6,730 nucleotides of DNA from Acidimicrobiia bacterium UBA4744 (GCA_002403855.1 DHIO01000057.1:1-6730), one strand, 5' to 3'. Counted from the first letter of the stretch, positions 1 to 5,800 are shown. Notes: a model not told the origin generated them from the sequence alone. A program made the numbers and translations.

Positions 1-121
1 TATGCATGGGATGTGAGTCGGCGTATTTCGGTAGACGCTCCATGGAGTCGGCTCGAAGGGTCGGGACGAGTCTGGTGCGGGTGGCATCGGATGTTCTGGG
101 AAGGTGTGACTGCTGTCGCCG

Positions 122-946
122 TCACGAGCCTCCTCGGCTTGTGCCGACGGCTTCGTCGAGACAGCCGAGCACCAGGTTGCGCTTCGAGAAGTGCCCGAAG
201 CTGACCCAGCGCATCCAGTCTTCGCGGCCGAGAAGCTCGCGGGCGATCTCCTTCTCGGATCTGTTGCGTGCGTGCAGCTCGGCAACCCGTCCGCACAGCT
301 CCTCAAGGAAGGCGAGCTTGCGGCGTAGGGCTTCCTTGCCCGAGGAGATTGGTCCGCGGTGCGAGCAGAAGAGCGTGCCGAAGTCGAGCTCCAGCATCTG
401 CCGGAGGCTTTCGATAGTGTCGCCGATGCTCTCGTCGGCGCGCAGGTAGCGGGTGCGGCTCGCGATGTAGAGGTCGCCGCTGAACAGCCAGCCACGCGAG
501 GGTTCGAAGAAGCAGGTCATGTCCGCCGAGTGTCCGGGTGCTGGTAAGGGTCGCAGGGCGCCGCCGTCGGCGAGCGGTATGGTGTCTGGCAGGGGCCGCG
601 ATCGTACGGGACCGGGGGTACCCCAGACGATGCGTTGGTAGCCTCGCAAGCGAAAGCCCTCGGCGAGCGGTTCGACTCCGGCGGCCGGCGCGCAGACCTC
701 CGCGTTCAGTTCGGCGTCGATTGCACCCAGGTTGCCGGAGTGATCCTCGTGGTGGTGGGTAACAATGACGCGGTCGACCGCTCGCTCGCGTAGGAACCCT
801 CGCACGGTTGGCCACTGATTCGGCGGGCCGGTATCGACAACCAACGAACCCAGTCGGTAGAGGATGCAGGTCGTGTTGAGATGCGAACCGAAACGGCCGA
901 CACGCAGACCCTCGACGCCCTCGAACTCGATACGCTCGCCGCCCAC
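122..946 (-). CDS. MBL-fold metallo-hydrolase
   Basis: This encodes a 274-residue metallo-beta-lactamase-fold hydrolase, probably cytoplasmic because no signal peptide is visible. The motif THHHEDHSGN gives the HxHxDH metal site (H64, H66, D68, H69). Further ligands are H139 in PAPGHSADM, D158 in FSGDLY and H196 in CSHRGP, so the full di-metal set is present and the enzyme should be active. The C-terminal stretch from about residue 205 is helical and charged, like the C-terminal extension of LACTB2/glyoxalase-II-like members, which hydrolyse thioesters, lactones or phosphodiesters. The substrate cannot be read from the sequence. The start is a GTG at 946. An in-frame stop lies just upstream and no later start precedes the conserved core, but no good Shine-Dalgarno is visible. 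It lies 139 bp downstream of the LysE gene on the same strand, so co-transcription is possible but not shown. Confidence 0.9.
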   Translation of the reverse strand: MGGERIEFEGVEGLRVGRFGSHLNTTCILYRLGSLVVDTGPPNQWPTVRGFLRERAVDRVIVTHHHEDHSGNLGAIDAELNAEVCAPAAGVEPLAEGFRLRGYQRIVWGTPGPVRSRPLPDTIPLADGGALRPLPAPGHSADMTCFFEPSRGWLFSGDLYIASRTRYLRADESIGDTIESLRQMLELDFGTLFCSHRGPISSGKEALRRKLAFLEELCGRVAELHARNRSEKEIARELLGREDWMRWVSFGHFSKRNLVLGCLDEAVGTSRGGS

Positions 947-1085
947 AACGATCAGCTACTTGTTCCGCTCGGCATGCATCGACCCGGACACTACAGAAGC
1001 TTGTTCGACGAGACCCGCATGCCGCACACTTCGGTGCCTCGGCGGCTCGCTATGGAATCCCCACCCGATTGCCGCGATGGGCGGC

Positions 1086-1730
1086 TCAGTTCGAGGTGGC
1101 CGGTGAGCCCTTGAGGGAGAGGAGCCCTGCAGCGCCGATGAGCACAAGCCCGGTCAACCTGCGTTGTGCCGTCACCCGTCCCTTCTTCGACAGCCACGCT
1201 GAGAGCCGCCCGCCCGTGGCTGCGTAGAAGAGCACCGATAGGCCGTCGATGATGAGGAAAACGACACCGAGGATGAGGAACTGGACGGCCACCGGCACCA
1301 CGCCAGCCGTGGGGTCGACGAACTGTGGGAACAGGGCTGCAAAGAACACGATGGCCTTTGGGTTGCTCGCTGATGTCACGAACCCTTGCGCGTAACGTGC
1401 CCACGGACTGCGGACACCATTGCTGTCGCGTTGCTCGAGTCCGTCTTTGGCGTGCCTCAGATAGTTGATGCCCATCCAGGCCAGATACCCGACCCCGGCC
1501 CACTTGATGACGGTGAAGGTCGATGCCGAGTTCGTGATGACCGCGCCGAGCCCGATCGCGGCGGCGCTCATCTGCAGGCTGTTGGCCGTCAGGTCGCCGG
1601 CGATCGTCGGGAGGGTTCCTCGTGCGCCGTAGCGCATGCCGTGGGCAGACCCAAGCATGGTGCTTGGTCCCGGTGTCAGTGCGAGGATGACGACGGTTCC
1701 GATGTAGCCGACGATCAGGGCTGACGGCAT
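1086..1730 (-). CDS. LysE/RhtB family amino-acid exporter
   Basis: This is a 214-residue integral membrane protein of the LysE/RhtB superfamily, which exports amino acids or related small molecules across the cytoplasmic membrane. The N-terminal helix ends in the signature ALTPGPSTML (residues 17-26), followed by a glycine-rich GMRYG segment. Further hydrophobic segments lie near residues 40-60, 65-85, 110-130, 145-165 and 190-210, matching the usual six-helix layout and the usual length of about 205-215 residues. The frame stays open 51 codons further upstream, but those codons read as a proline/arginine-rich stretch unlike any exporter N-terminus. The ATG at 1730, giving MPSALIVGYIG, is therefore chosen. 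No strong ribosome-binding site precedes it. It is divergent from the gamma-glutamylcyclotransferase-like gene. The substrate is unknown. Confidence 0.9.
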   Translation of the reverse strand: MPSALIVGYIGTVVILALTPGPSTMLGSAHGMRYGARGTLPTIAGDLTANSLQMSAAAIGLGAVITNSASTFTVIKWAGVGYLAWMGINYLRHAKDGLEQRDSNGVRSPWARYAQGFVTSASNPKAIVFFAALFPQFVDPTAGVVPVAVQFLILGVVFLIIDGLSVLFYAATGGRLSAWLSKKGRVTAQRRLTGLVLIGAAGLLSLKGSPATSN

Positions 1731-1871
1731 CGGGACTATTCGACTACCACGATGGGTGGAAGTCAACAAGCCTTCGGTCCTACGCGCACGTAGCGGCATA
1801 GGTCCGCCTGACTCTCGAGGGCATACTGCCCATTTGGGGCCCTGGTATCCGGTTTCGCTGCCTGGGCGGAC

Positions 1872-1890
1872 GGCCGGTTTCAAACCGTCC
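1872..1890. promoter_or_regulatory. Candidate operator (inverted repeat) in the divergent spacer
   Basis: The 13-bp core CGGTTTCAAACCG (1875-1887) is a perfect inverted repeat about a central C. It extends to GG/CC on both sides with one mismatch, giving an 8-of-9 bp dyad. It lies 25 bp before the GTG of the downstream plus-strand gene, in the spacer shared with the divergent exporter gene. Its size and position suit a dimeric repressor site, but no regulator gene is present in the window and the assignment rests on symmetry alone. Confidence 0.35.
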
Positions 1891-1914
1891 TATCGTTGTG
1901 GGCCAGGATTGATC

Positions 1915-2256
1915 GTGGATCGACTGTTCACCTACGGATCGCTCCAGCCGGGCGGGGCGAACGAGCACGTGCTCGACGGGATCGACGGCGAATGGCAGGC
2001 AGCCACCGTCACCGGGCAGCTGGTTGAGGCTGGTTGGGGCGCTGCCATTGGCCACCCGGCTCTCCAGCTCGACATAGTCGGCGAGGAGGTTCCGGGCTTC
2101 GTGCTCGCTTCGGACGAGCTAGCCGACCACTGGCAACGTCTCGACGACTTCGAGGGCCACGAGTACCGGCGTGTCATCGCAAACGTCAGGTTGGACAATG
2201 GCGAGACCGTACCTGCCCATCTCTATGTGATCTCGGCGCCGCACTCCAGCGAGTGA
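1915..2256 (+). CDS. Gamma-glutamylcyclotransferase-fold (AIG2-like) protein
   Basis: This is a 113-residue protein of the GGCT/AIG2/YtfP superfamily, whose members cyclise gamma-glutamyl amines or amino acids to release 5-oxoproline. The nucleotide-like binding loop is seen as FTYGSL (residues 5-10). The acidic residue used for catalysis in the family is most likely E80 in LDDFEGHEYRR. The C-terminal LYV strand completes the small beta-barrel, and the length is normal for the bacterial single-domain group. The reading frame is open from 1756, but the first 50 codons are not family-like. The GTG at 1915 is preferred because AGGA at 1905-1908 lies 6 nt before it and the product begins right at the first strand (DRLFTYGS). 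A TTG at 1909 is the alternative. The physiological substrate is unknown. Confidence 0.85.
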   Translation: MDRLFTYGSLQPGGANEHVLDGIDGEWQAATVTGQLVEAGWGAAIGHPALQLDIVGEEVPGFVLASDELADHWQRLDDFEGHEYRRVIANVRLDNGETVPAHLYVISAPHSSE

Positions 2257-2460
2257 TACAACACCGGGCGCAACGGCTCCTCGGCGTGCCTCCGCTGCGG
2301 CCCCCGACATTGACCTTGGGGGCCACCGTGGTCGAGCGCTTGCACACCCAAACGCAGACGCTCCCCCACTGACACAGAACGGGCACGCCGCCATGCTTGA
2401 CGAAACACCCCCGCACAAGGAAGCAACTCGAAAACCGGACAGCAGAGGTGACTCCCCGGA

Positions 2461-2473
2461 GTGGGCGCTACTG
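2461..2473. repeat. Direct repeat, left copy
   Basis: GTGGGCGCTACTG occurs here and again at 4312-4324 in the same orientation. The following bases also agree (NGAT, then GAAC after a one-base gap). The two copies are 1,851 bp apart and enclose the cupin gene and the toxin-antitoxin pair. Both sit at the 3' end of a tRNA-like stretch. Thirteen identical bases alone could arise by chance in a GC-rich window of this size. Confidence 0.5.
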
Positions 2474-2499
2474 GGATCGAACCGAAGGACCGCTCTACC
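2461..2499 (-). pseudogene. tRNA-Val-like 3' remnant
   Basis: Read on the minus strand, this carries GGTAGAGCG (a tRNA D-arm phrase, 2491-2499), then the T-loop sequence GGTTCGATCC, then CAGTAGCGCCCAC (2461-2473). The last part matches the T-stem and acceptor end expected of an actinobacterial tRNA-Val. The anticodon arm is absent between the D-arm phrase and the T-arm, the T-stem no longer pairs well, and the terminal CCA is replaced. It cannot be a working tRNA. It could be an old integration scar or a chance likeness. The comparison with tRNA-Val is from memory. Confidence 0.35.
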
Positions 2500-2603
2500 T
2501 TCATCCGTTCCTCCTTGTGGCTCGGGCGGGTACGTTCACTTGCCCAGTCTGGACCGTACGCCGCTGACTTTCAGGGTTCTTTCGTGACAGGTGCCGGTCG
2601 GTA

Positions 2604-2642
2604 GGCTCCCGATCGCGTCCCGATCGACGTCGGCTGGGAGCC
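2604..2642. repeat. Nested inverted repeats upstream of the cupin gene
   Basis: GGCTCCC (2604-2610) pairs with GGGAGCC (2636-2642). Inside it, GATCG (2611-2615) pairs with CGATC (2621-2625). The structure ends 116 bp before the cupin start. It could be a leader hairpin or an operator; there is no T-run after it, so it is not an obvious terminator. Confidence 0.3.
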
Positions 2643-2758
2643 GAACAGCCCTCGAAAGCACGCGGTGGGTATGACCGGTGCCGCCGGCCGTACTCCTCGG
2701 AATCGACGAAACTGGCGGGCAGAAGTCAACGCGTCGACAAGCGATCGAGGGAGAGGCA

Positions 2759-3133
2759 GTGGCAGCACCCAGCACAACAGTGAATGTCGCCGAGAAGTTC
2801 GCGCTGTTCGAGGACCAATGGTCTCCCAGGATCATCGGACAGATCAACGACCTTCATCTCAAGGCGGTCAAGATCGAAGGAGAGTTCGTATGGCACACCC
2901 ACCACGACACCGACGAGTTCTTCCTTGTTCGCAGCGGCCGCATGACAATCCAACTAAGGGGCCGCGACGACGTCACCCTCGATGCCGGTGAGTTCTTCGT
3001 CGTGCCCAAAGGAGTCGAGCACCGTCCCGTCGCCCACGAGGAATGCCAGATCCTGCTGTTGGAACCAGCCGGCGCTGTCAACACCGGTGACGCCACCGAC
3101 ACCGACCTCACAGCCCAAGACGAGTGGATCTAG
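2759..3133 (+). CDS. Single-domain cupin protein
   Basis: This is a 124-residue small beta-barrel protein of the cupin superfamily. Cupin motif 1 is clear: GEFVWHTHHDTDEFFLVRSG, with metal ligands H46, H48 and E53. Motif 2 is also clear: DAGEFFVVPKGVEHRP, with H88 as the fourth ligand. The metal site is therefore complete. Stand-alone cupins of this size include isomerase-like, dioxygenase-like and ligand-binding proteins, and the sequence alone does not separate these. The frame is open from a GTG at 2678. The GTG at 2759 is preferred because a purine-rich GAGGGAG (2747-2753) precedes it by 5 nt and the product then has the usual length. The tail after residue 106 is acidic and Thr/Asp-rich. 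It converges on the toxin gene across about 200 bp with no obvious terminator. Confidence 0.88.
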   Translation: MAAPSTTVNVAEKFALFEDQWSPRIIGQINDLHLKAVKIEGEFVWHTHHDTDEFFLVRSGRMTIQLRGRDDVTLDAGEFFVVPKGVEHRPVAHEECQILLLEPAGAVNTGDATDTDLTAQDEWI

Positions 3134-3330
3134 CCCCATAGGCCCCGACCAGAACACCAAATCGCGCGCTAGAACGAACATTCCGCGGAACGTCTAGTCG
3201 GGAAGTACCACCTCACTCGCCATCACCGGACTGATCAGACTCGCAACCTACTCTGCAAATCGTGTGCAGAAACGAGCAGTCCGCCGAGTCCACGGGATCG
3301 GCAACTTCGTGCTCGGGTCAGTGACGGTCG

Positions 3331-3639
3331 CTAGCAGCTCGTTGCGTCTCTCAGAGTGCGGCAGGCTTCGGCCATACGGGCAGGCTCCAGCTGAGTGACC
3401 CGGCGTCGAAGCGAGTCTCGGGGCAGGGTGTGGAGATTGTCGAAGTTGACCACACATTCGGTGGGCACGCCGTCGATGTCGGGAGTCAGTTCCAGCTCCG
3501 AGACCAGACCGCGAACGACCCGGGTCAGCGCCGCAACCACAACCGAACCAATCCGATCGGCAACCGGATCTCGGGTGAGGATCAGTACAGGCCGATCACC
3601 ACCGGGGGTGGCGGCGAACCAGATCTCACCCCGTTGCAT
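3331..3639 (-). CDS. MazF-family (PemK-like) toxin endoribonuclease
   Basis: This is a 102-residue type II toxin of the MazF/PemK family, which cleaves single-stranded mRNA at short sequence motifs and stops growth when its antitoxin is lost. The N-terminus MQRGEIWFAATPGGDRPVLI is the family's first strand and loop. R16 in GGDRPVL and T39 in AALTR sit where the catalytic Arg and Thr of MazF lie. The C-terminal half contains the family phrase VPTECVVNFDNLHTLPR and a helix for dimerisation. The open frame extends upstream to 3681, but the ATG at 3639 places the conserved MxRGEIW start correctly. It overlaps the antitoxin stop by 14 bp, implying translational coupling, which fits the lack of a strong ribosome-binding site. 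The target motif cannot be predicted. Confidence 0.92.
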   Translation of the reverse strand: MQRGEIWFAATPGGDRPVLILTRDPVADRIGSVVVAALTRVVRGLVSELELTPDIDGVPTECVVNFDNLHTLPRDSLRRRVTQLEPARMAEACRTLRDATSC

Positions 3640-3877
3640 CGGCCCAATCCGACCAGTCCTCGGCGGGACCCCAGTCGGCAATCTCGCCGAACCCCGCCTC
3701 GTCCCTCATGAGCGGCAGATTGGTCCACGCCTCGATCTCATCCTCGGCGCGGAGTCGAACGAGGTGACGATGGAGCGCTTCGCGCAGCAGTTCGGAGCGG
3801 TCGACGCCGAGCCGCTCCGCCCATCGCTGCGCGTCGGCGGCCTCATCGTCGTCGACACGAAAACTGAGCATTGTCAT
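3626..3877 (-). CDS. Ribbon-helix-helix antitoxin partner of MazF
   Basis: This is an 83-residue antitoxin. The N-terminal MLSFRVDDDEA is a ribbon-helix-helix DNA-contacting strand. Helices follow at about residues 11-22 (ADAQRWAERLG) and 27-43 (RSELLREALHRHLVRL). Together they form a dimeric repressor domain that normally binds the operon's own promoter. The C-terminal part (about 44-83) is acidic and tryptophan-rich, as expected of a flexible tail that wraps the toxin and blocks its active site. The start is either ATG 3877 or ATG 3871. The first is favoured because a consensus -10 box lies just 6 nt upstream, predicting a leaderless mRNA starting at or next to that ATG. It is first in a two-gene operon with the toxin, and autoregulation is likely. 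Confidence 0.88.
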   Translation of the reverse strand: MTMLSFRVDDDEAADAQRWAERLGVDRSELLREALHRHLVRLRAEDEIEAWTNLPLMRDEAGFGEIADWGPAEDWSDWADATG

Positions 3878-3911
3878 ACAACAATTATATCGTGTATGAC
3901 GCTCAGATCAA
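3873..3911 (-). promoter_or_regulatory. Leaderless promoter and operator of the toxin-antitoxin operon
   Basis: On the minus strand a TATAAT box (3884-3889) ends 6 nt before the antitoxin ATG at 3877. A -35-like TTGATC (3906-3911) lies 16 nt further upstream. A perfect 8-bp inverted repeat, GTCATACA (3873-3880) and TGTATGAC (3893-3900), flanks the -10 box with a 12-bp spacer and covers the start codon. Ribbon-helix-helix antitoxins typically bind such dyads, so this is the expected autoregulatory operator. The short AT-rich stretch stands out in the GC-rich surroundings. Confidence 0.75.
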
Positions 3912-4281
3912 CCAGTCTGTCACAGAAACGCCCGCATCGGCACACCACGTCCAGCGGCACCTCGGCGCTCGCTGCTTTGGGCTTGCGCCATCCACTCCGG
4001 GAGCAATCTGCATCCTCACTTCCTGACCTCTGTCCTGACACGGGATCAGGTCACCGGACCATCCTTTCGCCTGAGAGGCCTCTCCCCCACCCACGCCAGC
4101 GGACGGGACGACCAGAAACCACTGCTGACATGGGAGTTCGTCGCGAGCAACGGGCAACTCTGTTCGGTGTACACGGCTGGACGACGGCGCCCGATGACCG
4201 AGGTCCATAGATCGTTCGGGGTCGTGATGTGGTCGCGGCCCCTTTGACGAGTCACCGAAATCGGTGCCCGGAAACGCGGCG

Positions 4282-4306
4282 GAAACCCCCGTCTAGCAGG
4301 GGTTTC
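4282..4306 (-). terminator. Hairpin just beyond the tRNA-like relic
   Basis: GAAACCCC (4282-4289) and GGGGTTTC (4299-4306) form a perfect 8-bp stem with a 9-nt loop. On the minus strand the stem begins 4 nt past the CCA end of the tRNA-Val-like relic, the usual place for a tRNA terminator. No T-run follows outside the stem, although TTT lies within its 3' arm. Confidence 0.45.
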
Positions 4307-4309
4307 GTG

Positions 4310-4390
4310 TGGTGGGCGCTACTGTGATGAACGGACGGACAGCACCGCAGTCCGCGACCTCTGCCGTGTGAACGGGAAACCGTTACCACC
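4310..4390 (-). pseudogene. Degenerate tRNA-Val-like sequence
   Basis: On the minus strand this contains a TTCACAC stretch (4366-4372), which is the anticodon loop expected for a valine CAC anticodon, then AGAGGTC. At the 3' end it has CAGTAGCGCCCACCA (4310-4324), a tRNA T-stem/acceptor end with CCA. The order and wording resemble actinobacterial tRNA-Val, recalled from memory. It is not functional as seen: no 5' acceptor strand complementary to AGCGCCC lies at the right distance, the anticodon stem mispairs, and the T-loop has lost bases. An extra 5-bp hairpin (CGGAC 4336-4340, GTCCG 4350-4354) sits where the short variable loop should be. It is probably a decayed tRNA or an attachment-site relic. 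Confidence 0.4.
4312..4324. repeat. Direct repeat, right copy
   Basis: This is the second copy of GTGGGCGCTACTG, identical to 2461-2473. Unlike the left copy it keeps the TGG that reads as the CCA end of a minus-strand tRNA. The pair could be the ends left by integration at a tRNA 3' end, or two decayed copies of one tRNA. Confidence 0.5.
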
Positions 4391-4458
4391 GGTCATCAAC
4401 GGTTGCCACCGAACATCCACGGTTGTCTGCTTTCTCACCACCGGTAGTCACCGGTCAT
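4385..4458. repeat. Cluster of short direct repeats
   Basis: ACCACCGGT occurs at 4385-4393 and 4437-4445, and CACCGGTCAT at 4387-4396 and 4449-4458. Related AACGGTTG and CACGGTTG words lie between them. The cluster adjoins the tRNA-like relic. Such spacing is seen in iterons or recombinase arm sites, but the units are short and imperfect. Confidence 0.35.
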
Positions 4459-4470
4459 TGCTGATTGTCC

Positions 4471-4492
4471 TGTGGTCGCGGTGTGGTCGCGG
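4471..4492. repeat. Tandem 11-bp duplication
   Basis: TGTGGTCGCGG is repeated perfectly head to tail at 4471-4481 and 4482-4492. A third identical copy lies 243 bp upstream at 4228-4238. No function is evident. Confidence 0.6.
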
Positions 4493-4719
4493 GCGGGCGT
4501 CGAGCCAATACCAACAGCCTCGCCACCGCGATACGAAGGGAGGGATGTAATTCGAGATTCCTCCCGGTTGGCAACTATGGCGAGTTGTGTACGGAACGAA
4601 GTCGGCGACGATGCTCAGGGCGTTGTTCGAAGTGTGGGGGTCCCTCGGCCAAGGCTCCGGGTTGGATTCCCGCCCTCCCCGGTCGCCTGCCACAGCTCGC
4701 CGAGCGGCGGTGCAACGGA

Positions 4720-5589
4720 TCAGACGACGGTTCCGTCGCTCATGCTTCCGCCCGGACGGGTGTAGGTGCTGCCCTGACTGGAGTACGTCGCCGGGAGGTG
4801 CATGAACTTGGAGTAGGTCCTGATGGTCCATGAGACGGGACCGCGGAAGAAGTAGGCCTCAGGAGCAGCGATCTGGTCGATGTCCTTCTTGTACCGCTCA
4901 GCGGTGCCCTTGGTGAGATGGAACTTGAGCCCGTCATTGTTGCTGAAGACCTCATGAATGATCAGCGCGTCCTCGCCGGCGACCTCGTAGACCTCGAACC
5001 GAAGCATCTCCTCCTCCATCGAGAAGGCATCGGTGCCGACTCGCTGCCACCAGTACTTCAGCTCCTCGAGGTTGCTTGTCTCCCCCGGCGAGCATGTCCA
5101 CTTGGCGGTGACATTGACGGCCGTCGTCGGGTCGGGACGGCGGTAGTCGTCCTTGACGAACCCATAGAGATGACTCCCGAACACCGCAGGGACGTGCTTC
5201 GCCAGGATCGCCTGACGGACTGAGGTCAAAATCGCAGTTCCGCGCACGAGGTGGAGCTCAGGCGTGGCGACCGCACTGAGAGCGGCCATGTGCTCGGTCG
5301 CCGTCGTCCCGAAGTAGTTCAGGAGGGCGTCTGGGTTCTCGAAGACGCGGTGGACGAGCACTGCATCCTCGCCAACCGCATGGTTGATCTCGGTCGAGAG
5401 AACACCCTCGCTGGAGCGGGCGCCCACATGAATGTCCTCCCACTCCTCCAGCATCTCTCTCGAGTCCTCTGACTTCCGGAACCTCCCGCCCGCCGTCTTC
5501 GGCACCCACTTGCCGGTGATGCTGATCTCGTCACCGATTCGTGATGGCACGGTCAAGTGGTCTGGGAGTGGCTCCGTGGTGAATGTCAT
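4720..5589 (-). CDS. Two-domain ABM-like dimeric alpha/beta-barrel protein
   Basis: This 289-residue soluble protein is an internal duplication of a domain resembling antibiotic-biosynthesis-monooxygenase/dimeric alpha-beta-barrel proteins. Domain 1 covers about residues 22-148 and domain 2 about 158-280. Each has a first strand (ISITGKW; VNVTAKW), then GEDAVLVHRVFENPDALL against GEDALIIHEVFSNNDGLK. Each continues with a helix, an ATPE or AAPE turn, and a last strand ending in RG. A conserved-looking tail follows (VRQAILAKHVPAVFGS against IRTYSKFMHLPATYSS). Two fused domains could form within one chain the barrel that single-domain members form by dimerising. No cofactor motif identifies the reaction, so the substrate is unknown. 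The start is well supported: AGGAG lies 6 nt before ATG 5589. It follows a related broken gene by 24 bp and may share its lost promoter. Confidence 0.8.
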   Translation of the reverse strand: MTFTTEPLPDHLTVPSRIGDEISITGKWVPKTAGGRFRKSEDSREMLEEWEDIHVGARSSEGVLSTEINHAVGEDAVLVHRVFENPDALLNYFGTTATEHMAALSAVATPELHLVRGTAILTSVRQAILAKHVPAVFGSHLYGFVKDDYRRPDPTTAVNVTAKWTCSPGETSNLEELKYWWQRVGTDAFSMEEEMLRFEVYEVAGEDALIIHEVFSNNDGLKFHLTKGTAERYKKDIDQIAAPEAYFFRGPVSWTIRTYSKFMHLPATYSSQGSTYTRPGGSMSDGTVV

Positions 5590-5613
5590 GTCCTGCTCCT
5601 ATCTACTCGGAAC

Positions 5614-5772
5614 TCAGCGGTCGAACCCGGCAGTGTGTGTGGCGAACTCGCCTCCGAGCTGCATCTGCTCGGTCGCCTGCTTGAGCTCATCGGGAACCTC
5701 CCCCAGGAAGAAGAAGGGCCCAGGGGTGGCGATGGCGCTCAATTGCGGGAAGTGGGCAGCTGCCAAACGTTT
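5614..5772 (-). pseudogene. C-terminal remnant of an ABM-like barrel gene
   Basis: The minus-strand frame between a stop at 5773 and the TGA at 5614 encodes about 52 residues. They include HFPQLSAIATPGPFFFLGEV and end in ATHTAGFDR. The segment aligns with the last helix and strand of the neighbouring protein's domains (compare EHMAALSAVATPELHLVRG). It therefore looks like the C-terminus of a single-domain paralogue. There is no plausible start, and the sequence upstream of 5773 is full of stops with no matching N-terminal half in any frame. The gene has lost its 5' portion. It ends 24 bp before the intact two-domain gene, so the two were probably one operon. Confidence 0.6.
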
Positions 5773-5800
5773 CTAACCCGTTGCACCAGCGAATCACTAC

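Larger units (their letters stand above)
2257..2758. other. Intergenic region without a recognisable gene
   Basis: Open frames on both strands here give low-complexity, arginine/proline-rich products with no family resemblance. Positions 2461-2499 resemble part of a minus-strand tRNA-Val. Positions 2604-2642 contain nested inverted repeats upstream of the cupin gene. No clear terminator follows the preceding gene. The region reads like decayed or rearranged DNA rather than a compact promoter. Confidence 0.6.
3878..4719. other. Long region without a convincing gene
   Basis: About 840 bp separate the antitoxin start from the stop of the two-domain barrel gene. The first part is the TA promoter. 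The rest holds a 12-bp palindrome GAGAGGCCTCTC (4073-4084), a phrase like the 3' core of a glycine riboswitch (minus strand, 4062-4077), a hairpin (4282-4306), a tRNA-Val-like relic (4310-4390), short direct repeats (4385-4458) and 11-bp repeats (4228, 4471, 4482). Open frames of up to about 125 codons inside it give no recognisable protein, and some are translations of tRNA-like sequence. It looks like decayed or junction DNA. Confidence 0.6.

Noticed and set aside
6..449. Plus-strand open frame of 147 codons over the MBL gene
   Set aside because: It is antisense to the conserved MBL gene and gives a low-complexity Arg/Ser-rich product. The first 121 bases of the window hold nothing recognisable either.
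1731..1883. Upstream extension of the exporter reading frame
   Set aside because: It adds 51 Pro/Arg-rich residues not seen in LysE proteins and would cross the divergent promoter region.
2393..2587. Plus-strand open frame containing WALLGSNRR
   Set aside because: The phrase is the reverse-strand translation of the tRNA-like 3' end, not a protein motif.
3181..3190. TTCCGCGGAA palindrome between the cupin and toxin genes
   Set aside because: It is only 10 bp, in a convergent spacer and without a T-run. It is not enough for a terminator or operator call.
3903..4208. Minus-strand open frame of 101 codons upstream of the antitoxin
   Set aside because: No family resemblance is seen. It runs through the TA promoter and a palindrome, and has no convincing ribosome-binding site.
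3395..4210. A 271-codon plus-strand open frame opposite the toxin-antitoxin genes
   Set aside because: It is antisense to two well-supported genes, and its product is Arg/Pro/Ser-rich with no domain. It is a by-product of GC-rich coding on the other strand.
4448..4831. Minus-strand open frame of 127 codons with GRESNPEP
   Set aside because: That phrase is what tRNA T-arm-like DNA yields when translated. The frame also overlaps the end of the two-domain barrel gene.
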